Of a DNA stretch of 25,935 nt, positions 1 through 9,194 are shown in pieces; positions within the stretch are counted from its first letter, which is position 1, and each line of letters begins with the position of its first letter. Source of the DNA: Phoronis australis (taxonomy: Eukaryota > Phoronida > Phoronidae); NCBI GenBank assembly GCA_002633005.1, contig NMRA01000334.1:276516-302450 (forward strand), written 5' to 3'. The translations under genes were made by a program, and so were the position numbers. The notes under the pieces were generated by a model that saw only the letters and a list, made by a program, of their open reading frames with translations, searched no databases and was not told the origin of the DNA.

Positions 1-201
1 CATTTAATGATGAACAACTGTTGTGGCTTAATTTGGAAAAACACTTAGCAAAACTAACTTCCAAGTATGCATACTGTGGCGGAATTAAGAAATACGATTA
101 TGTCAGTGCTAACTGTAGCAGAGCCACAAAGTGTGCTAAAATGGTAGGAAATTAGGCATAACATTTCTGTAGCAGATAAAAGGTTGATTGGCGCAGGAGA
201 A
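1..201. other. anonymous sequence
   Basis: AT-rich sequence with no convincing reading frame, repeat or RNA gene. A possible weak splice acceptor (GGCGCAG, ending near 201) would serve the candidate exon that follows. Confidence 0.4.
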
Positions 202-395
202 GGCCGAGGTCTTCAATGCTCAGAAAGATTTCGGCAGGCAAGAGACTTGCCAAGAAAATGGCACAGTTGAGTCCGGGCATTCTAAAGGAAAGAACTGCAG
301 CCAGTTCCAGTTACTCGGTGCAACTTCTCTCACCCGACGGCGTTGTTTCACTATACCGCAACCTCAAACAACGTCAAAGAAACGAAACGCGGAGG
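202..395 (+). CDS. candidate internal exon, unknown product
   Basis: An open stretch with coding-like composition runs from a possible acceptor (GCGCAG, ending at 201) to a good donor (GAGG followed by GTGAGA, about 395-401). In the frame containing the ATG at 216 it encodes a basic, serine-rich peptide including KRLAKKMAQLSPG and a later LLSPDGVVSLYRN. A second frame is open across the same interval, so the reading frame itself is uncertain. I recognise no domain. The upstream pyrimidine tract is poor and no partner exon was found. It could be a real host exon, a transposon-derived exon or chance. Confidence 0.22.
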
Positions 396-1620
396 GTGAG
401 ATATTTCAGAGTATTAATATTTATTCTTGGATACAGGTGTCTACCTCAAAATGAATAACCCACGGTCATTCTTTATGCCGATAGCAATGTTTTCGCCAAC
501 TGAAGAAGAACAGGAATCATAGACATCCCGCGCGCTCCGGCTATGGTTCTGACACTTCAAACTTACGATAGGTACCCGCAGAAAGTTCGATGTTGACCTC
601 ATTCTAATCTTCTCTGCAATCCACAGTCTGGGGACGAAACAATTCAAATCCGCTCCTCGAAATAGGGCTTGCTTAGCTGGAATTCAGAAGTGCGGTCATG
701 AGAGTGTTTTCACCTCTTGATTGCGAAGCAATCGAGTTAGCTGTAGTATCTTCATCAGCGCGTGCTCTCAGCGGGAGGTCACCGCTTTATGCACTCAAGG
801 GCTCGACAACAACTAAACTGACGAGAGTCTCAGAACTCCCACATGCAAATTTGATATGCAAATGAGGGAGTACTTGACTACTGCGCCATCTATACATCGA
901 CGGAAAACCTTAAATACCCGTGACTGCGTGTGGGAAATTGCGATTGCGTGCGCTGAAGTCGATATTTTCAAAGTACAATTACACCACTGTTTAAGGTTGA
1001 AAAGTGAGTTTTTTGATATCCTTCTATAGAAAAAGCTTTAATCTCTCTGATAAAATCATCTGTTTCTTTTTAAACGAAACTTAAGCCCTGAAATTAGTCC
1101 GGGGAAGGAGGCCAAAAACGGCGGTTTAGCTAGTTGTCCCTTCCTGGTTATCTCTTCCTGGTGCTACGTACGAGGAAGAACTTCAGTAGATCGGCTGTTG
1201 ACCTCTCTCTGGAACAGTGTTCTCCAAAAAGGCTGAAAACACCTCTGCGGCACCTGATATTGAGTACGTACGGCCGTGTTAGATTCCGTGGAAACTATCA
1301 AAGCTGTAACGTAGATTAAACATTCTGTTCATGTTGCGAACATGTTATTCACAGTTCGTGGGTTATAACGTGTCCTGATAGTTTTTCAGTGAGATTGACA
1401 ATCATTTCATTTGCACGTCGCAGGTATGCGGGCAATGGAACTATTCGCTTTTTGTCTTTATAGTGATTATAAAACACGTTCGAATTAATTATTCATAGAT
1501 TTTCTTTATGGTGCTCAGTCACCGTGGCGACGACCCCGGGCATCCACATTGGGCGAGGGGGTTGCAGTTGAATTAAATAAAGATTCTAGTTTATGCTTTA
1601 CCTTCTTACTTTTATAATTA
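396..1620. other. anonymous region with a weak promoter-like patch
   Basis: No reading frame here can be tied to a known family. Near 908-915 there is a TTAAATAC TATA-like string, and a possible donor (AAAAGTGAGT) follows near 1000, which could mark a short untranslated first exon. A 61-codon open frame at 1134-1319 has some coding flavour (SLEQCSPKRLKTPLRHLI) but no supporting splice structure. None of this is strong. Confidence 0.25.
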
Positions 1621-1626
1621 ATAGTA

Positions 1627-1680
1627 CAGGCCTGTAGCCGTGGGGTGCGGGGGGCGGGGGGTTCGATCGAACCCCTCCCC
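1627..1680 (+). repeat. GC-rich interspersed repeat tail, copy 1
   Basis: The stretch opens with GGCCTGTAGCC, then a G-rich run, then the perfect 18-bp palindrome GGGGTTCGATCGAACCCC (1658-1675). A similar block occurs in reverse orientation at 9071-9105, where the reverse complement reads AGGCCCGTAGCC, then G-rich sequence, then GGTTCG. Two copies in opposite orientation in one window suggest the end of a dispersed transposon family. The family is not identified. Confidence 0.5.
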
Positions 1681-1921
1681 ATCCGAAAACGTCCAGCCCC
1701 AGCATATTCGTTAAACATGGGATATGAATGGATAATAACAACAAAATTGTTACAGCTACTGGTGCTACTAACTACAATGATGCATGAAACTAAGTTAGTA
1801 ATAATTTTGAATTTGCCTCTAATTCAAAGCCCTTCACGTGTCATCGGGTCGTACTATAGGCAAACATCGCCTGAGTGCCGCTGTTTGTGTAGATGACAGG
1901 ATCATGCATATGATAAGAGGA

Positions 1922-2064
1922 GCGCCATTTAGTATAGTATAGTATTCGTGTTCACCAATAGATAGCGCTTGTGCCGCTCTCTCGCTCTCGTTGTTACTCC
2001 TGTGAAGTCGCAGTAAAGTATTGTCTATACAGACTTGTTGTGGTTCAGTCTAACCTTAGTGGCG
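1922..2064 (+). repeat. 5' LTR
   Basis: Direct repeat of 6867-7009. It opens with GCGCCA and closes with TGGCG, so the ends carry the short inverted repeat CGCCA/TGGCG instead of the usual TG/CA. An AGTAAA variant polyadenylation signal lies at 2012-2017. A CT-rich segment (CGCTCTCTCGCTCTCG type) lies in the middle. The 3' boundary is fixed by the primer-binding site starting at 2065. The 5' boundary is set by the end of similarity to the other copy and by the GAGG duplication. Confidence 0.93.
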
Positions 2065-2075
2065 TGGTGGCAGCG
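2065..2075 (+). promoter_or_regulatory. primer-binding site, tRNA-Leu type
   Basis: TGGTGGCAGCG follows the 5' LTR without a spacer. Its reverse complement, CGCTGCCACCA, matches the 3' end (with CCA) of animal tRNA-Leu isoacceptors whose acceptor arm ends in GCTGCCA. The tRNA assignment rests on remembered tRNA sequence, not on a search. Confidence 0.75.
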
Positions 2076-2195
2076 TTTCGGATTTCGAAAACCCAGTGTC
2101 CCGAGTATCACTAACAATCCCTAACTGTTCCACACGGCGTTAAAGTACGCTGCAGTGACAACTGACATTCTGTGACAATCCGATTCAAATCCAAG

Positions 2196-2441
2196 ATGGC
2201 GACGCGCGCACCGAAGCAATGGTGCCTAACCAAAACCGAAACGGTAACCTCATACGAGAGTTGGAGGCAAAACTTAGTATACACACTCGCATTGGATGCC
2301 AAGTTTGCTCCTTTCCTGTCGGACGATTGTTCATGGCTTAAACAGACAAAGGCCTCTCCCCTACGCGGCTTCGAAGACGATCCCGAAACTGTTGCCGAGG
2401 ACAAACGTAAAACCGCTGCACAGAAAAACTCCTTGAACTGA
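2196..2441 (+). pseudogene. gag: gag, N-terminal part (frame 1 of 2)
   Basis: The ATG at 2196 (in CAAGATGGCG) opens an 81-codon frame beginning [13 protein letters not shown] and including [14 protein letters not shown] and FAPFL. This resembles the N-terminus of gag proteins of invertebrate Gypsy elements, where a structural capsid precursor packages the element RNA. The frame ends in a stop right after KNSLN. The next bases continue the same protein in another frame ([12 protein letters not shown], from about 2435), so a single-base loss near 2435 is the likely break. Gag from here to 2553 is readable only across frames, and sequence appears to be missing near 2530. Confidence 0.75.
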
Positions 2442-2552
2442 TGTTAGGGCAGATAGCAAACTATTGTCCGATCATATCACGAAACACAATCGTCAAAAAT
2501 TCTACGTCATTACACAGCATCTGGCAGTCCTGAGGATCTCTACCAACGCCTC

Positions 2553-3188
2553 ATGGCGTTCATCGAGGACAACCTTTTGCGGCAGGATACCGGCATTACC
2601 CACCACGGAGAGACAGTAACGGAAGACGAGGAGTTGACCCCCTCCCTAGAAAATATCGTCGTTTTAACATGGCTACAACTCTTACACCCAGAAATACATC
2701 GACTCGTTAAACAGCGCTATGGAACTGAACTCCGTTTGTGTACTCTAGCGAGCATCAAGCCAGAGGTATCGCAGGCCCTAGATTCCCTACTGGAAGAGAT
2801 TCATTATACTGATGAAACGCGGACCATGAGAGCATCAGTAGACAAATTCGCGAAGTCAAAACCCCCCACCAGATCGACTCTGCGTGGTAACCGTACCAAA
2901 GTATGCCCACTATGCCGAGAAGCTAAGCGTTCACACGACCATTTCCTCAGCGGATGCCCATTCCTCCCGCCTAGCGACCGGGCATATATGGCCAAAGCAC
3001 GACGCATCATTGGTTTGGCATGTGAAGACAGTGACAACACTACCGACGAGATTGACACCAATGAACCCCCACCCACATCGGCCACTCTATTCGACGACAA
3101 CTCCCCGAATACTAATCGATATCGAGGGTCAAAATCGGCATGTCACCTTACCTCGATGCATTCTGTGGCTACCATCCCGCACGTCTGA
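2553..3188 (+). pseudogene. gag: gag, C-terminal part with zinc knuckle
   Basis: This 211-codon frame continues gag: MAFIEDNLL near its start, then a helical middle section (LENIVVLTWLQLLHPEIHRL) and a CCHC-type knuckle at 2904-2957. The knuckle reads CPLC, eight residues, H, four residues, C, and is followed by LPPSDRAYMAKARR. Such knuckles bind the element RNA. Related elements have more sequence between the N-terminal part and this one, so an internal deletion of some tens of codons around 2530-2540 is inferred. The frame overlaps the protease frame by about 49 bases in a -1 relation. That could be a natural frameshift junction or another mutation. Confidence 0.8.
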
Positions 3189-3484
3189 CTGTTGACAGTG
3201 GTGCAACGGAAAATATGATTCGCACTTCCACTGCAGTATCCCTCTGCGCGACTATACACAAGTCACCACATTACGCACACCAGGCCGACGGAGTCTCGAT
3301 GCTCAATATCATCGGTGAGACCCGTCTCAGATTCACACGCGATGGCCTTACACTTTAGTTCGAAGGCTTAGTAGTCGAGACGTTAGACACAGAAGTACTC
3401 ACTGGCATTCCGTTTATGGAACACAACGATGTTGCCGTTAGACCTAAGAAACAGCAGATCGTCATACAGGAAACGCATACCTAA
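3140..3484 (+). pseudogene. pro: aspartic protease
   Basis: The frame contains LTVDSGATENMIR, with the catalytic DSGA at 3194-3205. This is the flap-and-loop signature of retropepsins, which cut the Gag-Pol precursor. A TAG at 3356-3358 interrupts it, but the same frame continues with [16 protein letters not shown] and [11 protein letters not shown], the usual C-terminal half of the fold, until a TAA at 3482-3484. So the protease is otherwise recognisable but carries at least one nonsense codon. It lies directly between gag and the reverse transcriptase, as expected. Confidence 0.8.
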
Positions 3485-3628
3485 ACGTACGGCCAGTCTC
3501 ATACTCCGACCAGTCACCATGCGGTTCGTCGTGCACACGTCCTACGATCTCCTTCTAAGACCACTACGTTATGGCCAGACGATTACGTCGAACTACCGTT
3601 ACCCAAGCAAATCACCACCGACAACGGT

Positions 3629-4324
3629 GTGTACGCCATCGAGCCCCATAACACCACACCACGCCAAGACACGACTTGGCCGCCACCCGGACTAGTGTCA
3701 GATGTCGCAGGACGTTTGCGCATCCCGAATTTAACCGCCGACCCAGTAAAATTACGCCGTATTGAGCACATATGCCAAGTACGTCAAACGTCGATCTCGA
3801 CGACCTCGCTACCCGAGCGTGGCATCAGCCACCCAACCCAACAGCGCAACACTCCTCAGCGGACCCCCTTTTCCAACAATATCCAACTGGATCCAGACCA
3901 GGTCCTCCCTGGCGCGATAAGAGACAAATTTCAACAGTTGCACTTGCAGTATGACGAGGTCTTCAACCCCTCGTTCAAAGGTTGTAATTGCGCCGTTGGC
4001 AATTTTGAGGCCAAAGTTAATATGGGCCCTGTCCTTCCTCCACAACGCAAAGGGCGCATCCCACAGTACTCGACGCGCCATTTCCAAGAACTACAAGAAC
4101 AGTTCAACGATTTAGAATCTATAGGAGTGTTCAAACGCCCCGAAGATGTCGAAGTGTCCGTAGAGTATGTGAGCCCTTCATTCTTGGTCAAGAAACCAAA
4201 TGGGGGATTTCGTCTCGTTACAGCCTTTGCCGACGTCACACGGTATAGCAAGCCACAGCCATCTGTCAGACGTCTATTCCATCCTATGCAAAATAGCACA
4301 ATGGCAGTTCATTATCGCTACTGA
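3629..4324 (+). pseudogene. pol: pol: linker and N-terminal reverse transcriptase
   Basis: In frame with the protease, this segment covers the protease-RT linker and the start of the polymerase. Landmarks are LPPQRKGRIPQYS, VEYVSPSFLVKKPNGGFRLV (the fingers motif) and ADVTRYSKPQPS. After about 4270 this frame turns to nonsense and ends in TGA at 4322-4324. The polymerase continues in a neighbouring frame from about 4276 to 4345 ([19 protein letters not shown]), which carries the first catalytic aspartate in ATDLTKAY. A second indel near 4343 returns it to the original frame. Two compensating indels therefore bracket the active-site motif. Confidence 0.88.
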
Positions 4325-4351
4325 CCTCACCAAGGCTTATCACAAATTCCC

Positions 4352-5560
4352 TTGTCGAAAGACTCTATGAAATACTGTGGCACCGCAACACCCTTTAAGG
4401 GTGTTCGAGTATATGTAAGATCTGCCATGGGCATACCCGGGTCGGAAACGGCCCTTGAGGAGCTGACTTGCAGATTCCTCGGCGATCTTGTCCAGGAATG
4501 CATTGTGGCTAAGCTAGCTGACGACCTATATATTAGCGGCAATTCACCGGAAGAACTACTCCAGTCGTGGGAACGAGTGCTCCACGCTTTGGAAGAGTGT
4601 GACCTTTGCTTGACCGCCCCCAAAACTATAGTAGCGCCTCGACGTACAACCATTCTCGGTTGGATTTGGGAGTCGGGTTCCATCCGTGCGAGTCTACATC
4701 GCATAGCCACACTGTCCAGCTGCCCGCCTCCAGCCCGCGTGCCCGGCTTACGTTCATTCGTTGGCGCATACAAAGTGTTAGCTCGCATCATTCGAGATTG
4801 TTCATCCGTGTTGGCGCCTTTAGATGACATCATGGCTGGTCGAGATTCGACCGAAACGATCTCTTGGACAGACGAGCAATTATCTGCATTCAAGAACGCC
4901 CAACAAAAGTTACACGATCACCGGTCCATAACTCTGCCTCGTCCTTCCGATCAACTGTGGATCGTCACTGACGGCTCAGTCAAGAGGCGCGGGTTAGGCT
5001 CCACCCTGTATGTCACTCGCGGTGACAAACTATTGTTGGCCGGTTTCTTCAGCACAAAGGTACGCAAAAATCAAGTGAACTGGTTACCGTGCGAAATCGA
5101 AGTTTTGTCCATCGCCGCTGCCATAAAGCATTTTAGTCCCTACATCGTTCAGTCCGCACTCCACGCTTGTGTCTTGACGGACAGTAAACCTTGCGTCCAA
5201 GCATTCAAGAAGCTTTGCCGCGGACAGTTTTCTGCGAGCCCACGCGTTTTTACGTTTTTTTCCACTGCCAGCCGTTATAACGTCTCTATACGCCATGTTG
5301 CTGGAGTATCCATCTTACCGTCAGATTTCTCAAGCCGCAACGCCCCAGACTGCACAGATATGACATGTCAAGTTTGTAGTTTCGTAAACCAGGTCGACGA
5401 TTGCGTAGTCCGACACGTATCGGTAAGCGACGTCCTAACCGGCTCACTTCGACTTCCCTTCACCAAGAGGGCGCCATGGATACAAATTAGGCGGAATGTT
5501 CCGATTTATGCCACACGTGCGCACATTTACGCCAGGGAACTCGACCTTCCAAGAAACTAA
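4352..5560 (+). pseudogene. pol: pol: reverse transcriptase palm and RNase H
   Basis: This is the longest intact stretch of the element, 402 codons. [20 protein letters not shown] and [12 protein letters not shown] are the palm motifs, and [10 protein letters not shown] holds the catalytic aspartate pair with ADD in place of the common YVDD or FIDD. ILGWIW and [15 protein letters not shown] are the thumb and connection. RNase H follows, with [44 protein letters not shown] and [19 protein letters not shown] supplying the acidic residues and the C-terminal H and D. The polymerase copies element RNA and RNase H removes it. The frame is lost near 5535 and the protein continues in another frame. 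The ATG at 4352 is not a true start; the segment is internal to the polyprotein. Confidence 0.92.
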
Positions 5561-5889
5561 CGAACATCTGCAATGTAAAGCGTTACCTCAACGTAGCAAC
5601 AGTGTCAAAGTATGGTTTGGTCGTCGTGAAGCGGGATGTACCGTTTGCACCTGGCCCGCGAGACTGTATCGTAGTACCCCGTCAGTTCTTACCCGGCTTA
5701 CTCACAGCACTCCACATCACATTAAACCACCCATCCAGGTACCAGCTGAAGACTGTGTCCCAGCGCTACTTCTTCGCTGTTGACTCGGACAAAGCTATAT
5801 CTGACGCGTGTGAAGGTTGCCACACTTGCCAATCGTTAAAGCAGTTACCACCCGTAGTCCAACCACAGAGTTCTGGAGATCCGCCATAG
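5537..5889 (+). pseudogene. pol: pol: integrase zinc-binding domain
   Basis: After a frameshift near 5535 the polyprotein goes on through KYGLVVVKRDV and CIVVPRQFLPGLLTALH into an HHCC zinc-binding domain. Its histidines are in LHITLNH (H, four residues, H) and its cysteines in CEGCHTC (C, two residues, C, near 5812-5829). A TAG at 5887-5889 interrupts it just after SGDPP. The same frame resumes at once with [18 protein letters not shown], which is the start of the catalytic core, so the stop is a point mutation within the integrase and not its end. Confidence 0.85.
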
Positions 5890-6838
5890 ACCATAGGCCA
5901 CTTATTTGCCGCCGATGTCCTCCGACGGGAACGCCAATTGATACTTGTACTTCGCGAGTGCATGACTTCGTATACCACCGTTATGTTGATCTCACACCAT
6001 CCTTCGTGACAGCCTACTCAACCTATGCGTAAACTTTCGCCCGCTGGATGGACCCAATTTCGTACCGACGTCGCACCCGGCTTTGCAGCCCTCCGACGTG
6101 ACGAGCTCCTGAACCGCCACCGCATATCAGTGGAAGTTGGACGAGCCAAAAACGTGAACAAAAATCCCGTTGGAAGGTGAACTATGTAAACAAGACCCCT
6201 CACGGGGCGCCGTTACGCCACTCTCACTATCCTTGGCCGTCGCTCAACTCAACACCCGACTTCGGAATCGAGGCCTCTCAGCACGAGAAATGTGGTCTTC
6301 ACGCGACCAATTCACCAACGCGACTTTGACACCCACGGACGATTCTCTAATCTCACGCCAACATGAACTACGCACGGAAAACCACCCGCACAGTGAGCAG
6401 TCGAAAACACCATCTGGACTCAGTGCTCCTACCGTTCACATCGACGTAGGCGACATCATTTACCTACGAACCGACGCATCCAAGTTACATGTACAAGGTC
6501 GTGACAGGTATTTAGTGGTTTCTACTGAAGGTGATTGGTGCAACATTAGAAAATTCGCCGGATCACAGCTTCGTAAGTCATCCCATCGTATCCGCAAAAA
6601 GGATTGTTTCAAATTACCATGCACTACGTACCCTGCCTGTTCTTCATATTCTCCCGACGAAGACGTTATTGCCTCAGACAGCGATCGGATTGCGTTCAGC
6701 CGGCGGACACCGCTTCCCCCGATGGCGACAAGAACCCACTTTTGCCGCCGCGCATACCACATGCGATCAGCGCACCATGTCTTCCCGAGCGGAATGAGCC
6801 CGATAAATAACTCTTTACGAAGAGTACGTGGGAGCTAA
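5890..6838 (+). pseudogene. pol: pol: integrase core and C-terminal domain
   Basis: The core is spread over three frames. The first catalytic aspartate is in [10 protein letters not shown] (near 5911). The second is in [16 protein letters not shown] (near 6067). The glutamate falls in the stretch reading NKNPV, then a frame change at about 6168-6170, then GELCKQDP. From 6170 one frame stays open to 6838. It holds TPLSLSLAVAQLNTRLRNRG and LSAREMWSSRDQFTNA, then a C-terminal SH3-like segment (VGDIIYLRTDASK, RDRYLVVSTEGDWCNIRKF, GSQLRKSSHRIRKKDC). Indels near 5990, 6060 and 6169 break it. The remainder to 6838 has no recognised domain. Integrase joins the DNA copy to the host genome. Confidence 0.85.
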
Positions 6839-6847
6839 ATTGACTGC

Positions 6848-6864
6848 AGGGGAAGGAAGAGAAG
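6848..6864 (+). promoter_or_regulatory. polypurine tract
   Basis: AGGGGAAGGAAGAGAAG is an uninterrupted run of 17 purines ending two bases before the 3' LTR. Its place and composition fit the primer for plus-strand DNA synthesis in LTR elements. Confidence 0.88.
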
Positions 6865-6866
6865 TC

Positions 6867-7009
6867 GCGCCAGTTAGTATAGTATATTATTCGTGTTCGC
6901 CAATAGATAGCGCTTGTGTCGCTCTCTCGCTCTCGTTGTTACTCCTGTGAAGTCGCAGTAAAGTATTGTCTAAACAGACTTGTTTTGGTTCAGTCTAACC
7001 TTAGTGGCG
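6867..7009 (+). repeat. 3' LTR
   Basis: Same length as the 5' LTR (143 bp), with six substitutions and no indel. It begins GCGCCA and ends TTAGTGGCG, followed by GAGG (7010-7013), which matches 1917-1920. The AGTAAA near 6957-6962 would serve as a weak polyadenylation signal for the element transcript. Confidence 0.93.
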
Positions 7010-7013
7010 GAGG

Positions 7014-7678
7014 CTTTATGTTATTCATAAACCACGCTCGTGGTGGCTACACCAAAGGGTAACAAGTGATTTCAAATGTGAATGTCTATACCTAAGCATA
7101 AAAGTCTAATCCTACGACCTTATTAAGCTACATATTTTGTAAATAGCATTGAGAGAGTTCCCAAACAATAGTGCGGTGTAAATGCCTTAAACTCGGCCAA
7201 GAAACAAAACAGCAGAAATTTGAGATTTGTTATTCTGCTATTTTGGTTTTAATTGCAAGCACAGTACGGTAGAGGTGTAGGCATTTTCAAATTTTGAATT
7301 GAAGGTGATCGTCAAAAATCCAAATATGTTGTTCATCCAGTACTGTCCACTTTGATGGAGGATTGGTGGATTGATATGATTGCCTGTACACGTTTGAACG
7401 TTTCTGTTCTTTTAAATTCAGTACACGCTGACGGTAAGTTCATTATAGGCAGTGCTCCGTCGTGCTAAAAATCCAGACATTCAACTACCGTATTTTCTTG
7501 CACTGGGAACACACCGTTGAGCATATTCACGTTATAATGGAAAAGTAGGCGTAGACCTCAACTTTGGTCAATGAAAATCTTCTCTAGTCAATCAATGTCA
7601 ATGGTGCACAACCCTGCAGACTTCATACGAGCTACAAATTTGATGGAAAAGATTTCCAAGATTCCATGTCACTATGAC
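7014..7678. other. anonymous sequence
   Basis: AT-rich spacer between the LTR element and the next repeat structure. No reading frame, tandem repeat or RNA gene was recognised. Confidence 0.4.
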
Positions 7679-7774
7679 GAAGGTTCAATACTCCGAAGGT
7701 GCAGTACTCCGAATGCCCATTGCTCCTAAGGTTCGTTATCTTCTAAAATTCACTACCTTGAATTTCCAGTATTC
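7679..7774 (+). repeat. 16-bp tandem array, left side
   Basis: Six consecutive units of exactly 16 bases start at 7679, 7695, 7711, 7727, 7743 and 7759. The first two read GAAGGTTCAATACTCC and GAAGGTGCAGTACTCC; the later ones are more diverged but keep the spacing and the pyrimidine-rich end. Confidence 0.75.
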
Positions 7775-8712
7775 CAAAACCAGGACCAGGTCTCTAATCT
7801 TTGTGCTCGAAACGAACTCCAAATTATTTTTGGCAATACCTCTGCTCCTTTTGTGCGAATTCAAGATAAGTGGTTATGAGACTGTGCTCGAATAAGTATA
7901 GTTTATGCATGTGAGTTTCTAGTCCAAGTTTGTACTTAAAAACCTGGCTTATATTCGTGCTACAACCTCGTGTAAAAACTCGAAATTTCGAGCTCAAACT
8001 CGAACTTTTAGCTTTAATGATGGATTTGTCAACTGCAAACTAGGACTAATAAATTATCCACGTAAGTCATTATGTACTCAAGCATATAGAGTAATAGACA
8101 CTTATCTGGAGTTCGCACTAAAGTAGAGCAATGCCAAACATAATTTCGAATTCCATTTCGAGTAAAAAGATTTGAGACTGGGCCCAAAACTCCGACAGTT
8201 CACTACTCTGATTGTGTGATCACGACTCACTCTCAAGCAGAGACAACATCTGGGGCACGGCTACGGCGACCAACGGCGGTGTCAAAATTAAGAAGACTAA
8301 ATGGGACTCCCTGATTTTTTGAGAAGTGGCAGGGAGAGGGTGGCCTACTAACTTCATTTAGTTTCGACCTGGCCGTATGCGTCGCGCTGCCATTTGATCT
8401 TGACATGGACTTGATGAATTGTGTCATGATTGATAATCCATCAGTATTCCTACTTCGTATCATTTTAAAATGCAAGTGTGTACACATTTTAAGACATGCG
8501 GGCAATTTTGCATACGCATGAAATCTGTCTACGATTTTTAGTTGTGCTGGCCAGCTGGAGACGGTGGTCACTCTCCACATGGAATCCAAACCAATTGTTT
8601 TAGTGCCCTGGTGTTGTTTTCCGTATAGGTGCATCTAATAACCGAAATATCGTTCATTTTTTAATGTAAAAGTTTCAAAATCATATCTGAGTTTGAAAGT
8701 TGAGATATTTTA

Positions 8713-8808
8713 GGAGCGTTGAATCTTCGGATTGGTGAATTGTCGAACTATTGAACCTTCGGAATAGTGAACCTTCCTAGTAGTAAACCTTCGAAAGAGT
8801 GGGATGTT
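8713..8808 (-). repeat. 16-bp tandem array, right side
   Basis: On the plus strand the units end in GAACCTTC or similar, at 8713, 8729, 8745, 8761 and 8777, with a weaker sixth at 8793. Reverse-complemented, the best reads GAAGGTTCACTATTCC, the same consensus as the left array, so the two arrays form an inverted pair. Confidence 0.75.
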
Positions 8809-9070
8809 CCCATTTCCAGCGATGTAAGTAACTTAAGTAATACAACCAGATAAACAATTTTGTTAAGTCATTCACATACTAAACTTCATATTTCCGTTTG
8901 AGTATGCAATGAGGTGTAATCACTCATTTAAGCATGGCTGACTTGAAACTTTGTCAGGAGATAACGCGAGAATGTTCTCTTCCCCCTAATTAAGCTGAGT
9001 CAAAGGCCTTACGGAAATTTCTACAGTGTCGACGTTTGCAAAATACCGAAGGTCCACCGTTCTTGAAAAT
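8809..9070. other. anonymous spacer
   Basis: No reading frame or repeat recognised before the GC-rich tail that begins at 9071. Confidence 0.35.
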
Positions 9071-9136
9071 CGAACCACCCCCCGCTCAATGCTGGCTACG
9101 GGCCTGAATAGGATATACATGTACATGTACATGTAT
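9071..9136 (-). repeat. GC-rich repeat tail, copy 2, plus ACATGT run
   Basis: Bases 9071-9105 are the reverse-oriented counterpart of 1627-1665 (CGAACC, a C-rich run, then GGCTACGGGCCT). A short palindromic microsatellite, TACATGTACATGTACATGTA (9117-9136), follows 11 bases later. A simple repeat next to a transposon end is common, but the link is only positional here. Confidence 0.5.
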
Positions 9137-9194
9137 GCATTCGAGTAGAGAGATAGGGGCGTCTAATATAAAGTCGCGTCTGCATCAACCAAAC

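Larger units (their letters stand above)
1921..7009 (+). mobile_element. Ty3/Gypsy LTR retrotransposon, full-length but decayed
   Basis: The element is defined by two 143-bp direct LTRs (1922-2064 and 6867-7009), a primer-binding site right after the first, a 17-base purine tract just before the second, and the order gag, protease, reverse transcriptase, RNase H, integrase. That domain order (integrase last) is the Ty3/Gypsy order and differs from Copia. GAGG at 1917-1920 and again at 7010-7013 fits a 4-bp target duplication. The LTRs differ at six positions and no indels were seen, about 4 percent divergence, so insertion is not ancient. The internal region nevertheless has several frameshifts, stop codons and a probable gag deletion, so this copy cannot encode its proteins as it stands. 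Confidence 0.93.
7679..8808. mobile_element. possible DNA transposon bounded by inverted 16-bp arrays
   Basis: Two arrays of degenerate 16-bp units face each other across about 940 bp: 7679-7774 on the plus strand and about 8713-8808 on the minus strand. Arrays of short repeats in inverted orientation at both ends are typical of subterminal transposase-binding sites in cut-and-paste elements. The interior holds a 133-codon minus-strand frame (8233-8634) with no recognised motif, so any element is probably non-autonomous. Exact termini and a target duplication could not be fixed. Confidence 0.5.

Noticed and set aside
1645-1896. 83-codon plus-strand frame
   Set aside because: It begins inside the GC-rich repeat tail and has no motif; judged to be chance.
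3931-4299. 122-codon minus-strand frame
   Set aside because: Shadow of the pol frame on the other strand, without any recognised motif.
4327-4893. 188-codon minus-strand frame
   Set aside because: It lies entirely opposite the reverse transcriptase frame, whose motifs are unmistakable; it is a shadow frame.
8233-8634. 133-codon minus-strand frame as a transposase
   Set aside because: No catalytic motif or known domain could be seen; its length is possible by chance in this composition.
9117-9136. ACATGT run as a regulatory palindrome
   Set aside because: A simple 6-bp microsatellite explains it; no other promoter feature is nearby.
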